Source: Methanobacteriota archaeon
Lineage (GTDB): Archaea; Thermoplasmatota; Poseidoniia; Poseidoniales; Poseidoniaceae
Direction: 5' to 3'
Assembly: GCA_011524855.1 (NCBI GenBank)
Contig: WTJK01000051.1
Span: forward strand, 1-43,316
Length of the DNA: 43,316 bases
Part shown: positions 33,374 to 41,601 of the stretch, piece by piece
Numbering within the stretch: the first letter of the stretch is position 1
Layout of the letters: each line of letters begins with the position of its first letter
Translations under genes and position numbers: made by a program
The notes under the pieces: generated by a model
Database searches by the model: none
What the model saw: the letters and a program-made list of their open reading frames with translations, nothing else
Told to the model about the DNA's origin: nothing

Positions 33374-36046
33374 TCACTCGTCGTTTTCTTGCGGCTTCAG
33401 TGTTTTCACCGGGGCTTTGGATACGGGGGTGAGCCTTCCCTTCACGGGTCGCAACTGAGCCGTGGCGGGCGGATTATCCTCGGTGGCTTCTGCAGGCATC
33501 AAGGTTGGGCCGACCGGTGTGATCGAAGCCGTGGCCTGTGGTTCTGGAGCAGTTGAAGGTGACAAGACGCCACGGATGGGTCGCAAGGCTGCCGTCGTCC
33601 CTGCGGCAGGAGTTTCTGTCTCATCAGCGATCTCCGCTTCCAGGGGCGCTTCCATGGAGCCGGGAGCCTCAGCGAGTTGGGTGGTGGCTTCAACAGCCTC
33701 CTCTTCGCCTTCCTCCATGGCTTCAGGAGCCTGTTCGAGTTGGGTTTCCGCTTCCACGACGTCCACAGGTTCGGTCACACCGGCCTCCAGGGCATCGTCC
33801 AGCGGTTCCTCATCAAGCAACTCGTCCATCTCTTCCTCAATGGTCGATGGTATGTCCTCGGCGGTGTCCACCGCCTCCTCCGCTGGGACGTCCTCACGTT
33901 CCTCCAACTGCTCGGGAAGCACGGTGTCCTCGAGAACGGCTTCAGCTTCAGCTTCGGCGTCAGGATGAACGGCTTGTTCCTCCTGAGGGACCAAGGGTGG
34001 TGGGGCACCGATGGGCTGGCGAACGGCCCGTGCTGGCGGCATACCCGCTGCCTGGCCGATGGGCTGGCGAACCGTTCGAACCGGAGGCGTGGGTGCCGTC
34101 AGCGGTTTGGCACTGGTCGTTGGGGAACGCATCCCACCCAATCCCAGTCGGGGTTCGGTGGTGGTTTGCTGACCCATCAAGCCGCGCAACGGTCGACCAG
34201 CCGCAGCCCCGAGGCCGTCAGGACGAGCACCCAACGCCGAAGGGTCGGTGGCCGCGCTGCCAAGGGAGGCGGGTGCCTGTCCCGAAATCGATTGCATCCA
34301 TTTCTGTCGCTTTTCTGCTCGGGTGTCGGTGGCTTGCAGGGCCGTGTATTCCCGCTCGCGTGCCTTGAGCTCTGCCTCGTCGACATCGATGTCGTCTTGG
34401 ATTTGCTTGGTGACGGCTTCCCGCATCTTTTCCTCAGCCATGTCCTTGAAGGAATCCATCTTTTCGGACAGGCCCTTCAAGCGGTCACGGATTTCAGCAC
34501 GCTTGAGACCGAGTTGTGCCTCAATTTCAGCGCGAATTTGGGCTTCACGCTTGCGCACGTCGATAAGGGCCTTGTTGCGCATGATTTCTTCGCGCTTGTC
34601 GAGTTGGCGCTCCAGTTGCGTGGCCACCTCGGTCTCCTTTCGAGTCTTGAAAGCGGTGAGCCGCTCTTCCATCTCGATTTCCAATTCGAGCGTGGTTTCC
34701 TCCTTGAGAAGATCAAGGTCGGTCTCGTGGGTCAGTCGCTCGTTGCGCAACTGGGCGTCCAGTTCGGACATGATGGCCTTTCGAGCAGCGGCTTCTCTGG
34801 ACTTGAATTCGAGATCCAGCCGTTCGGTCCAGTCTTTCTTGTCGGCCTCGTATGTCGACTCAAGTTCATCACGCAACTCCGCTTCCCGCTCGTAGCGGTA
34901 CCTCGAAAGACGGTTTTGAACTTCGGATTCGCGGGCGTGGCGGTAGGCTTGGTATTCGACGTCCTTGCGATGATCCAATTCGGCTTGGATTTCGGTTCGG
35001 AGGGAGCGAGAAATGTCATCGATGGCTTTGGAGAATGTCATGTCGTATTTGGCTTTCAACCGCTGCTTCCGTTCAGCCATTCGACCTGCGTGCTGCTCGT
35101 TGAGCTGCTGTTCGACTTCCTTCCTGAGTTCATCCCGACGCTTGGCGAGGGCCAGTTCAACGTCCTCTCGCAAGTTGTCTTCAAGCACCTTCGTTTCGTC
35201 GCGAAGTTTGGTTTCAATCTCGTGCTGGAGTTGCTGAGCGATGTCTTCCTCGAGGCGCAAGCTTCGGCGATCAAACTCAACCTTGAGTCGAGCTTCACGC
35301 TGCCTCAAGCGTTGGCGCAGTTGCTGTTCAAGTCGGCTCCGAATACCGCGTCGCAACTGGTCTTCACGCTCAGCGAGCATGGCTTGATGCCCTTCCTCAA
35401 GACGAGCGACTTCTTTGGATTCCATTCGCTCGAATTGTTGTTCCATTTCCTCAGCGAGTTGGGTTTCCATCGTTCGCAGCCGGTGTTGAAGCGCTTGGTT
35501 GTGCTCAAGCCGTATGCGCTCCTTCTGAATGTCCAATCGTCGGTCGTACTCCTCACGGAGTTGAGCTTCAATGGAGGCCTTGATGGCCGAGGTTCGCTCG
35601 AGGAGTTGGGTCCCCAATTGCGTCTCGTTTTGCTCTCGGAGCGTGCTGACCGCACGTTGGAGGCGGAGGTCGAGTTCTTGTCGAATCTTTGCCTCCTCGT
35701 GGGCGAGCGAATCGCGTTCGAGTTTGGCCAACTCGTCCTCCATGTTGGATCGAAGGTCGCGCTCAAGGGCGTCAAGGGTCATTTCGTGCTGGACGGCCAG
35801 TTCCTTTGCCACGTTGGCTTTCATCGCGTGGATGCGTTCGGTGATGGCTTGTTGGCGCAGTCGCCGTTCCCTCCTCAGGTCCGCTCGCAGGCGTTCTTCC
35901 TGTCGGAACCGTGCTTGGGTCCCCAAGGCCTCGTCCAAGGAGGAGGAGGTGGCTGAGGTGAGCTGAGACCGCAACGAAGCCAAGGTCACGCGCTCGGTGC
36001 TGGTGCCCCCGAACTTGTCTCCCTCACGGCTTTCGCTGGTGCTCAT
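33374..36046 (-). CDS. Long coiled-coil protein with Pro-rich and acidic tail
   Basis: A cytoplasmic protein of 890 residues with no signal peptide or membrane segment. Residues about 35-575 are one nearly uninterrupted charged alpha-helix with heptad character, very rich in Arg, Glu, Leu and Gln (for example LRADLRRERRLRQQAITERI). Residues about 580-700 are Gly/Pro-rich with repeats (VRQPIG twice, PLRGLMG). Residues about 700-820 are strongly acidic. The C-terminus has two copies of a motif like LRPIRGVLSP / LRPVKGRLTP. I know no family for it. The shape suggests a filament-forming or scaffold protein. ATG 36046 is chosen (a TTG precedes it). TATA-like TTTAACTACG lies 40 bases upstream. The gene leads into the surface-protein gene. 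Confidence 0.75.
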   Translation of the reverse strand: MSTSESREGDKFGGTSTERVTLASLRSQLTSATSSSLDEALGTQARFRQEERLRADLRRERRLRQQAITERIHAMKANVAKELAVQHEMTLDALERDLRSNMEDELAKLERDSLAHEEAKIRQELDLRLQRAVSTLREQNETQLGTQLLERTSAIKASIEAQLREEYDRRLDIQKERIRLEHNQALQHRLRTMETQLAEEMEQQFERMESKEVARLEEGHQAMLAEREDQLRRGIRSRLEQQLRQRLRQREARLKVEFDRRSLRLEEDIAQQLQHEIETKLRDETKVLEDNLREDVELALAKRRDELRKEVEQQLNEQHAGRMAERKQRLKAKYDMTFSKAIDDISRSLRTEIQAELDHRKDVEYQAYRHARESEVQNRLSRYRYEREAELRDELESTYEADKKDWTERLDLEFKSREAAARKAIMSELDAQLRNERLTHETDLDLLKEETTLELEIEMEERLTAFKTRKETEVATQLERQLDKREEIMRNKALIDVRKREAQIRAEIEAQLGLKRAEIRDRLKGLSEKMDSFKDMAEEKMREAVTKQIQDDIDVDEAELKAREREYTALQATDTRAEKRQKWMQSISGQAPASLGSAATDPSALGARPDGLGAAAGRPLRGLMGQQTTTEPRLGLGGMRSPTTSAKPLTAPTPPVRTVRQPIGQAAGMPPARAVRQPIGAPPPLVPQEEQAVHPDAEAEAEAVLEDTVLPEQLEEREDVPAEEAVDTAEDIPSTIEEEMDELLDEEPLDDALEAGVTEPVDVVEAETQLEQAPEAMEEGEEEAVEATTQLAEAPGSMEAPLEAEIADETETPAAGTTAALRPIRGVLSPSTAPEPQATASITPVGPTLMPAEATEDNPPATAQLRPVKGRLTPVSKAPVKTLKPQENDE

Positions 36047-36082
36047 CAACGTCCCATCCGACCACTCAAGGTCGTCTCTTCG

Positions 36083-36090
36083 TAGTTAAA
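36083..36090 (-). promoter_or_regulatory. TATA box of the coiled-coil gene
   Basis: TTTAACTA on the minus strand is centred about 40 bases before the ATG at 36046, predicting a leader of about 14 bases. It lies in the 106-base gap after the zinc-ribbon gene stop. Confidence 0.45.
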
Positions 36091-36152
36091 GTGCGCGACG
36101 AGGCACAGGTTTGAGGGGCCCGTTTCTCCGCCTTAAAGCAACGGCCGGGTCA

Positions 36153-36554
36153 TCAAAAATTGACAGAAAACGCCGTTTCGCACGCAGGGCAGTCGATGTC
36201 CCGACGTCCGGGTCGCCGTTTCATTCGGAGGGTTCGTTGGCACCCAGGGCAATCAACCTCCACCCGGGGGGTTTGAGGTTTGAGGGTGAAGTAGGAATCG
36301 CACATGCCACAGCGGAGTTCAGCAGGTCGATGGTCCACCCCAGCAACCAGCACTTTGGAGCAGCCAGGACAGCTGATTTTTTCCTCGGCCCACTTTCGCC
36401 GTGTCGCTGGGTGGTTTACCCGGACTTGAGCTTCACAGAGGACACAGGTCAGATCCCCAAGCGCCAATGGAAGCATGCCGTTGCATTTGGGGCAGGACAG
36501 CACAGGAGGCGAAACGTTGGATTCGACCGAAAGTTCATCGCTCACGCCGATCAC
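36153..36554 (-). CDS. Triple zinc-ribbon protein
   Basis: A 133-residue protein made of three repeats of paired CxxC motifs: CPKC/CVLC, CPGC/CGMC and CPGC/CPAC. Each would bind one zinc ion. Such ribbons mediate nucleic-acid or protein contacts; no specific function can be named. The GTG at 36554 overlaps the ArsR-type stop as GTGA, so it is probably coupled; a second GTG at 36545 is possible. Long in-frame sequence upstream is the regulator's own DNA in another frame and has no protein character. It is the last gene of the metal-ATPase run. Confidence 0.7.
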   Translation of the reverse strand: MIGVSDELSVESNVSPPVLSCPKCNGMLPLALGDLTCVLCEAQVRVNHPATRRKWAEEKISCPGCSKVLVAGVDHRPAELRCGMCDSYFTLKPQTPRVEVDCPGCQRTLRMKRRPGRRDIDCPACETAFSVNF

Positions 36555-37060
36555 CGTTCCTTGCTGTACAGGACCAACTCGTCGGGAATGAAGTTCCATG
36601 GTAACTCGAGTTCGAGTCCGTAGAGTTGTGCGAGTTCTTGGATGAATTGTTTGGCACCCACCTGGTCGCGGGCGTTGGCCAACTGAAGCGTGATGGCGGC
36701 ACGGTCGCCCACTTCGCTGTGGAGCAGTGTGACGTTGGATTGAGCAGCGATGCCCGAGTTCGCTTGGAGCAGTTCGGGGAGGTCCACCCGGTCTGCGGCG
36801 CGCCACCAACGGGCGCGTCCTTCGTCCCGATGGTTCTCCACGAGGTTGAGGGATGCCAATTTTTTGAGGTGGTGATAGAGGTTGTAACGGTCCACACCGA
36901 CCGCTTCCTGCAGTTGGACCGTGCTCATTTCCTCGTTGGAGCACAAGGCGATGTAGGCTTGGCGCCGTGTGGGATGGGCCAGTGCCGTCGTGATGGGGTC
37001 GCCGCGAACTCGTCCCATCTCCTCACCCAACCAAAGGATGCGTTCATAGGGTTTGAACAT
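36551..37060 (-). CDS. ArsR-type winged-helix regulator
   Basis: A 169-residue DNA-binding protein. The HTH is in TRRQAYIALCSNEEMSTVQLQEAVGVDRYNLYHHLKKLASLNLVENHRDEGRARWWRAADR, with the recognition helix around DRYNLYHHLKKL and a wing following. The C-terminal about 70 residues form a separate helical domain. Adjacent to a P1B-type ATPase gene (18 bases upstream), it may regulate metal efflux, but the ELCVCD or other Cys-rich metal site of SmtB/CadC-type sensors is absent; the only cysteine is in the HTH. The start is ATG 37060; an internal ATG (MGRVRGDPITTALAHPTRR) could also serve. Confidence 0.78.
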   Translation of the reverse strand: MFKPYERILWLGEEMGRVRGDPITTALAHPTRRQAYIALCSNEEMSTVQLQEAVGVDRYNLYHHLKKLASLNLVENHRDEGRARWWRAADRVDLPELLQANSGIAAQSNVTLLHSEVGDRAAITLQLANARDQVGAKQFIQELAQLYGLELELPWNFIPDELVLYSKER

Positions 37061-37077
37061 ACCGTGTGTTTCGGTTT

Positions 37078-39768
37078 TCAGGCAGAGGGCGCTTTGGACA
37101 GGTAGCGGTTCCTGAACGATTTGAACGCCTCCAGCGTGTCGTCGCGCATGGACGCCAGCGTCGACTTGAGCAACGCCCCGACTTCACCTTGCCTGGCCAG
37201 ACGTGCGCCGTTGAGGATCACGAGGATCACCGATGCTTCGTGAATCAACACCCCGACCCACAGCTGGTCGTACCACTGTTGTACCACGGCCACGACGAGC
37301 GTAACGGTGACGAAGACCGAGAAAAACAGGTTCTGCATGAGCGTGCGCTGAGCCTTTCTCGCCAGGTCCACCATGTGGGTGAGCATCCTTGGGTCGTCGC
37401 CGGGAATCAAAATGTCTGCCGCCTCGAGGTTCACGGTTTCTCCCGTCCCCACAGCGACACCCACGTCCGCCACGGCCAAGGCAGCGGCATCGTTGAACCC
37501 GTCACCCACCATCATCGTGATGTGGCTCTTTGACCGCCCTTTCACCCAAGCCACTTTTTGCTCGGGGCTGAGGCCTCCGTGTGCCGCTGATTCGGGCAGT
37601 CCCACGGTTCGTGCGAATTCCGTGACGGCTGAAGGGTGGTCACCGGACAGGATTTCCACGGTGATGCCGCGCTGATGTAGCGAGGCGATGAGTTCGCTCG
37701 AACCGTCTCGTGTGTCATCGTGAACGAACGTCACCAGCGCGATGGCTTGGTCACCCTTCACCAACAGGCTGGCGCCGTGCCCCTCGCGCTTTGCATCGTT
37801 GAACGCTTCGTTGAGGGGTTTGGGAACCTCGACGCCCATGGTGTTGGCTTTGTCCGGCCGAATGAACGCCACACGGGTCGACCCTTGTCGCCCTTCAACG
37901 CCGGCTTCAATGTCCGCCATGTCCGAAATCTTGGCGGGCTCCACGCCCAACGCCTCGCATCGGTCCATGACCGCCAGCGCATAGGGGTGGTTGGACCGGG
38001 CTTCAAGCCCCATCATGAGTTTCAACGCTGCCGATTCTCGTCGTCCTTTCGCCATGACGATGCGGTCCACGGTTGGACGTCCGGACGTCAGCGTTCCTGT
38101 TTTATCGAGCAGCACGTGGTTGATGTGCGCCATGCGCTCCAACGCCTCACCACCCCGAACGATCACACCGCTCTGGGCAGCGTTGGAGAGGGCAGCAGCG
38201 TGCGGCATGGGGGTGGCGAGCAGCAGCGCACACGGACAAGCGACCACCCAAAGCAGGAGGATGATTTTCCAGTCGCCGGGGAAAACGAAGTACCAGACGG
38301 CAAACGCCCCGAAAAGCACGGTCGGCACCCACACGGCGGTGAAGGTTTCAATCCCGGAATGCAACCGAGGGGGCTCCTCTCGGAAGGTGTGGACGGCATC
38401 GATGAGGCCCGAGAGTCGTGTCTCATCCCCAACGGCGAGCACTTCGCAGACGACCGGACCCCTGGCCAGGACCAACCCGGCTTCGATCACGTCTCCCGGT
38501 CCGACGTCCACGGGCACGGATTCGCCGGTCAGCGGGGCTTTGTCGAGGGCCCCTTTGCCTTCGATGATGCGTCCGTCGGCGGGGATCAGTTCGCCGCTGC
38601 GAATTTCGATTTTGTCCCCGGGACGCACGAGGTCGATGGGCACGGTCTCGGTGGTGGACGTCGAGGTAGGCTTGGCAAGAACCGGCCCGCTCGCCATGGG
38701 CAGGGAGAATCCGGCGGCGGCCACGATGGGGGTGTTGGGCGTCACGCAGGCAGCTGCAGGCCCCGTCACCTTTCGCGCCGTCCTTGGTAACCGGTCCAAG
38801 CCGCCCTGCATGGCTTCACGTGCTTTGACCAGGGCGTCGCCCTCGAGGTGGGCCGTAAACGCCACCAAGACGGACACGATCAGCGCCTCCTCCCACATCT
38901 CGAGGATGCAGGCGCCGATCACGGCCAGGCTGGTCAACACTTGGAAACCCATTTGCAAATTTCGCAGCGACGCCCACGCTTCTTTGAACATCTGAAGTCC
39001 ACCGAGCACGACGCCGGGAAGCGCTAAAGCACCAATCCATCGACCATGCATGCCCAGCAATTCAGTCAGCATAACCAGGGCGAGAATGGGCAACGCAATG
39101 CCTGCACCGATGAGCCGCCACTGGTCGGGGCGAAGCCGGTTGGACTGCGCCTTGGCGAAGGTCGGATCGTGGCCAAGAATGGAGGCGAGGGCGCGTTGAC
39201 GGGCGTCGAGCAGTTGTTGATTGGCCGTGCTGACCAGCTGCACGAGGATGCGGTCGTCATCGGACACTTCAGCGTCAAGGACGCCTGGCTGCCGTTTCAC
39301 GACGCGTTCCAATTTTTGGACCGGTACACCGTTTCGCTTGGCGATGTTGGAGGCTTTGGCACCGACCAGTTCGTGGTGTTCCACATCCGGTGCGTGACCA
39401 AGAGAGCGGAGCACCGAAGCGACCTCTGAAAGCGGGCCGTGCTCGAGGTTCACCTTCATGTTCACCTCACCCGACGTCACGGTGATTTTCGACTCGCTGA
39501 CCTGCTTCATGTAGCTCAACGCGCCCGTGGCTTTGGAAGCACAATCCGGGCAATCCATCCCCAGCAGTGGCCACATCACCTCGTACACTCCGGTCGCTTG
39601 TTCCACCACAGCGGGTTCCACGAGTTCGGCTTCGACCACGTCCACGGGTTCAAGTTGCTCCATCGGGTTGGCAACGATGGAAGGCTCGGGCGTGATGGGG
39701 TGAGGGATGGGGGCGACGTCGTCGTCCTCGAGGGACAAAAAGACCTCCTCAGGTGCTTCTTCTCCCAT
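37078..39768 (-). CDS. P1B-type heavy-metal transporting ATPase (probably Zn/Cd-type)
   Basis: An 896-residue metal pump. The N-terminus is an acidic extension of about 60 residues, then a heavy-metal-associated domain with GMDCPDCASKATGAL (C-x2-C). The helices and cytoplasmic domains follow the standard order: TGESVPVD (about 412), the membrane metal motif CPC (VVACPCALLLATP, about 508), DKTGTLT (about 553, phosphorylated Asp), SNHPYALAV, and GDGFNDAAALAVADVGVAVG. The last helices read LIHEASVILVILNGARLA, resembling zinc/cadmium P1B-2 pumps. About 30 extra residues lie before the actuator domain (PAAACVTPNTPIVAAAGFSL). It is followed by an ArsR-type regulator and a zinc-ribbon protein. Confidence 0.9.
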   Translation of the reverse strand: MGEEAPEEVFLSLEDDDVAPIPHPITPEPSIVANPMEQLEPVDVVEAELVEPAVVEQATGVYEVMWPLLGMDCPDCASKATGALSYMKQVSESKITVTSGEVNMKVNLEHGPLSEVASVLRSLGHAPDVEHHELVGAKASNIAKRNGVPVQKLERVVKRQPGVLDAEVSDDDRILVQLVSTANQQLLDARQRALASILGHDPTFAKAQSNRLRPDQWRLIGAGIALPILALVMLTELLGMHGRWIGALALPGVVLGGLQMFKEAWASLRNLQMGFQVLTSLAVIGACILEMWEEALIVSVLVAFTAHLEGDALVKAREAMQGGLDRLPRTARKVTGPAAACVTPNTPIVAAAGFSLPMASGPVLAKPTSTSTTETVPIDLVRPGDKIEIRSGELIPADGRIIEGKGALDKAPLTGESVPVDVGPGDVIEAGLVLARGPVVCEVLAVGDETRLSGLIDAVHTFREEPPRLHSGIETFTAVWVPTVLFGAFAVWYFVFPGDWKIILLLWVVACPCALLLATPMPHAAALSNAAQSGVIVRGGEALERMAHINHVLLDKTGTLTSGRPTVDRIVMAKGRRESAALKLMMGLEARSNHPYALAVMDRCEALGVEPAKISDMADIEAGVEGRQGSTRVAFIRPDKANTMGVEVPKPLNEAFNDAKREGHGASLLVKGDQAIALVTFVHDDTRDGSSELIASLHQRGITVEILSGDHPSAVTEFARTVGLPESAAHGGLSPEQKVAWVKGRSKSHITMMVGDGFNDAAALAVADVGVAVGTGETVNLEAADILIPGDDPRMLTHMVDLARKAQRTLMQNLFFSVFVTVTLVVAVVQQWYDQLWVGVLIHEASVILVILNGARLARQGEVGALLKSTLASMRDDTLEAFKSFRNRYLSKAPSA

Positions 39769-39868
39769 GGTGCAAGGTGAGGTCGGAACTTCATGAACCC
39801 TCCCCCGCCTGCTGTTTTTGATGAGCGTCGGAGCGAATCTTCATTGACACCACCTTCCTCTTCCAACC

Positions 39869-40594
39869 ATGGAATGGCTACCGGATGGTTGGGTGCCCTC
39901 CGTGGTGGCCGTGGACATTGACGGGACCCTCACGGATGAGCACAAACGCCTGAATCTCGAGGCTGTAGAAGCGTTAAGGGCGCTGGAAGACCACGGTATA
40001 CCGGTGGTGCTGGCCACCGGCAACGTCCGCCCGGTGACGTACGGATTGTGGCGCTTTCTCGGTTTGACCGCTCCGTTTTGTTGCGAAAACGGTGGTGTGT
40101 TGTGGTCACCCAATGGCACGGGACCTGTCCTGCGGGCCACCAAAGACGATGCACAAGCCGCTGCTCAATGGCTCGCAGAGCGTCTTCCAGGCCTCAATCC
40201 AGACGGTATCGCTTCCAACCGCTGGCGTGAAAGCGAGTGGTGCCTCCAACCCGGAGAAGACCTCGAGGCCATTCGATCGTCCCTGAGCGGGAGCCCGTGG
40301 TCCAACCTGAGCGTGATTCGGACCGGTTTTGCGATTCATCTGATGGACCCGGTTCTCTCCAAAGGCGCTGGGTTGGAAGCCTTGGCCCAGCAGCACGGAT
40401 GGTCACTTGACGGACTGTTGGCCGTGGGTGACGCTCCCAACGACCTGTCCATGTTTGAAATCGCTCGATGGTCGGTGGCTGTCGGTGGTGCCTTTCCTGA
40501 GGTGGCAGCGGCGGCCTCGGTGGTTTCGCCGCACCTGCACGGTGACACGTTCAAGCCGCTCGTTGACGCCATCTTGGAGCGTTTGCCTTCCTGA
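39869..40594 (+). CDS. HAD-family phosphatase (phosphoglycolate phosphatase-like)
   Basis: A 241-residue cytosolic hydrolase. The catalytic DIDGTLTDEHKRLN motif near the N-terminus supplies the nucleophilic and acid/base aspartates; ATGNVRP is motif II. The cap domain (about residues 85-160) and the terminal LLAVGDAPNDLSMFEIA motif place it in the IIB subclass with archaeal phosphoglycolate phosphatases and sucrose/mannosyl phosphatases. The substrate is not proven. It is divergent from the metal ATPase gene, 100 bases away. No clear TATA is visible in that gap. The ATG at 39869 is the only sensible start. Confidence 0.85.
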   Translation: MEWLPDGWVPSVVAVDIDGTLTDEHKRLNLEAVEALRALEDHGIPVVLATGNVRPVTYGLWRFLGLTAPFCCENGGVLWSPNGTGPVLRATKDDAQAAAQWLAERLPGLNPDGIASNRWRESEWCLQPGEDLEAIRSSLSGSPWSNLSVIRTGFAIHLMDPVLSKGAGLEALAQQHGWSLDGLLAVGDAPNDLSMFEIARWSVAVGGAFPEVAAAASVVSPHLHGDTFKPLVDAILERLPS

Positions 40595-40676
40595 CGGTGC
40601 TGGGCTGCGGGGGTCGCTGAGATGGGACATTGCTCCCAACCTGTTGGACGCCTTCATCAGCTGGAGGGCACCGATG

Positions 40677-41549
40677 TTATTTCTCCAACTCAGCAAGGGT
40701 GAAAGCGGTCACCATTTGCATCGCCATGCCGTACTTGATGCTCCCCTTGTAGGTCTTGGCTCGGCCGTGGGTGACAACGCGAAGGGTGTACTCGGTGGTT
40801 CGCTTGGTTCGACGCTTCCGGTGGTGCTTGTAGAAATGGACGCCCACTTTGTACGCCCCCAGGGGAGCGTTGCCCTTCCATACGACGTTTTCAACCGGCT
40901 CGTCTGAAACAGGACGGACGTTCATGTCCACGTCCAGGACACCACCGCACCCGCTCTTCCGGTTGTTGAAGTAAATTCGCTCACCCGAAGGACAAAACAC
41001 ATGGAGGTCCAAATCGTTGTAGTCGTCCCAGGCGAGTGAGATCTGCACGGTGCCGGAGTCACCGCCTTCGCGCTCAATGCGTGCTTCGATCACTGCCTCG
41101 TCTTCTTGGGTGGTCTCGGACACTTCGACGCCGCTACCAACGTCCTCCTCGGCCACGACCGTGGCGTGTTCGCCGAGGGGAGGCCCGTACTCGTCGATCC
41201 AATCCAAACGGAGGTTCAATTCGTCCTCGCGTTCGTCTTCACTGGGCGGTGCTTCGCTGGCCTCAGCGGTGATCGGGATGGTGAGTTCCAAGGTTTCGTA
41301 CTGCTGTTGCCGCTCCTCCTGCCGCTCCTCGTACGCTGCTTGCTCCTCCGGCGGCAGGTCGGCGACTTGAGGTCGGTTGACGACCAGGCGAGGGCGGCCA
41401 CGAACGGCGTGCAGTTGAAAGGACGTGCTGTATTTCTCGGCCAGCGCCTGGCGGCGCAGCCGATGCTTGCGTTGTTGCCATGAACGCCAGAGCAAGTATG
41501 TCCCTGCTCCACCGAGCAACACACTGAGTCCTGCGGTTCCAACATCCAC
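40677..41549 (-). CDS. Membrane-anchored protein with DUF2135-like domain
   Basis: A 290-residue protein with one N-terminal membrane helix (AGLSVLLGGAGTYLLW), a basic then acidic linker, and a beta-rich C-terminal domain from about residue 165. The pattern LAWDDYNDLDLHVFCPSGER, with GCGGVLDVDMNVRP and WKGNAPLGAYKVGVHFYKHH, fits the YfaP/DUF2135-like fold, whose function is unclear. The GTG start at 41549 is unusual but well supported: a TATA box lies 27 bases upstream, so the transcript is probably leaderless, and no ATG exists in frame nearby. Confidence 0.65.
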   Translation of the reverse strand: MDVGTAGLSVLLGGAGTYLLWRSWQQRKHRLRRQALAEKYSTSFQLHAVRGRPRLVVNRPQVADLPPEEQAAYEERQEERQQQYETLELTIPITAEASEAPPSEDEREDELNLRLDWIDEYGPPLGEHATVVAEEDVGSGVEVSETTQEDEAVIEARIEREGGDSGTVQISLAWDDYNDLDLHVFCPSGERIYFNNRKSGCGGVLDVDMNVRPVSDEPVENVVWKGNAPLGAYKVGVHFYKHHRKRRTKRTTEYTLRVVTHGRAKTYKGSIKYGMAMQMVTAFTLAELEK

Positions 41550-41572
41550 TGGCCGGGAGTTTCCCCCCCGCC

Positions 41573-41580
41573 CTATTTAG
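41573..41580 (-). promoter_or_regulatory. TATA box of the DUF2135-like gene
   Basis: CTAAATAG on the minus strand is centred about 27 bases upstream of the GTG at 41549, in the 52-base gap after the KorB-like stop. It supports leaderless initiation at GTG. Confidence 0.5.
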
Positions 41581-41601
41581 AAGACGCGACTTCGGGACAG
41601 G

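Noticed and set aside
33677-35956. Plus-strand ORF of 759 codons across the coiled-coil gene
   Set aside because: A mirror of the Glu/Arg/Leu-rich coding strand; its Leu/Phe-rich translation has no coherent membrane topology or motif.
36555-36944. N-terminal extension of the zinc-ribbon ORF
   Set aside because: The extension is the ArsR-type gene read in another frame, rich in Arg, Pro and Gly; the GTGA overlap at 36554 gives a better start.
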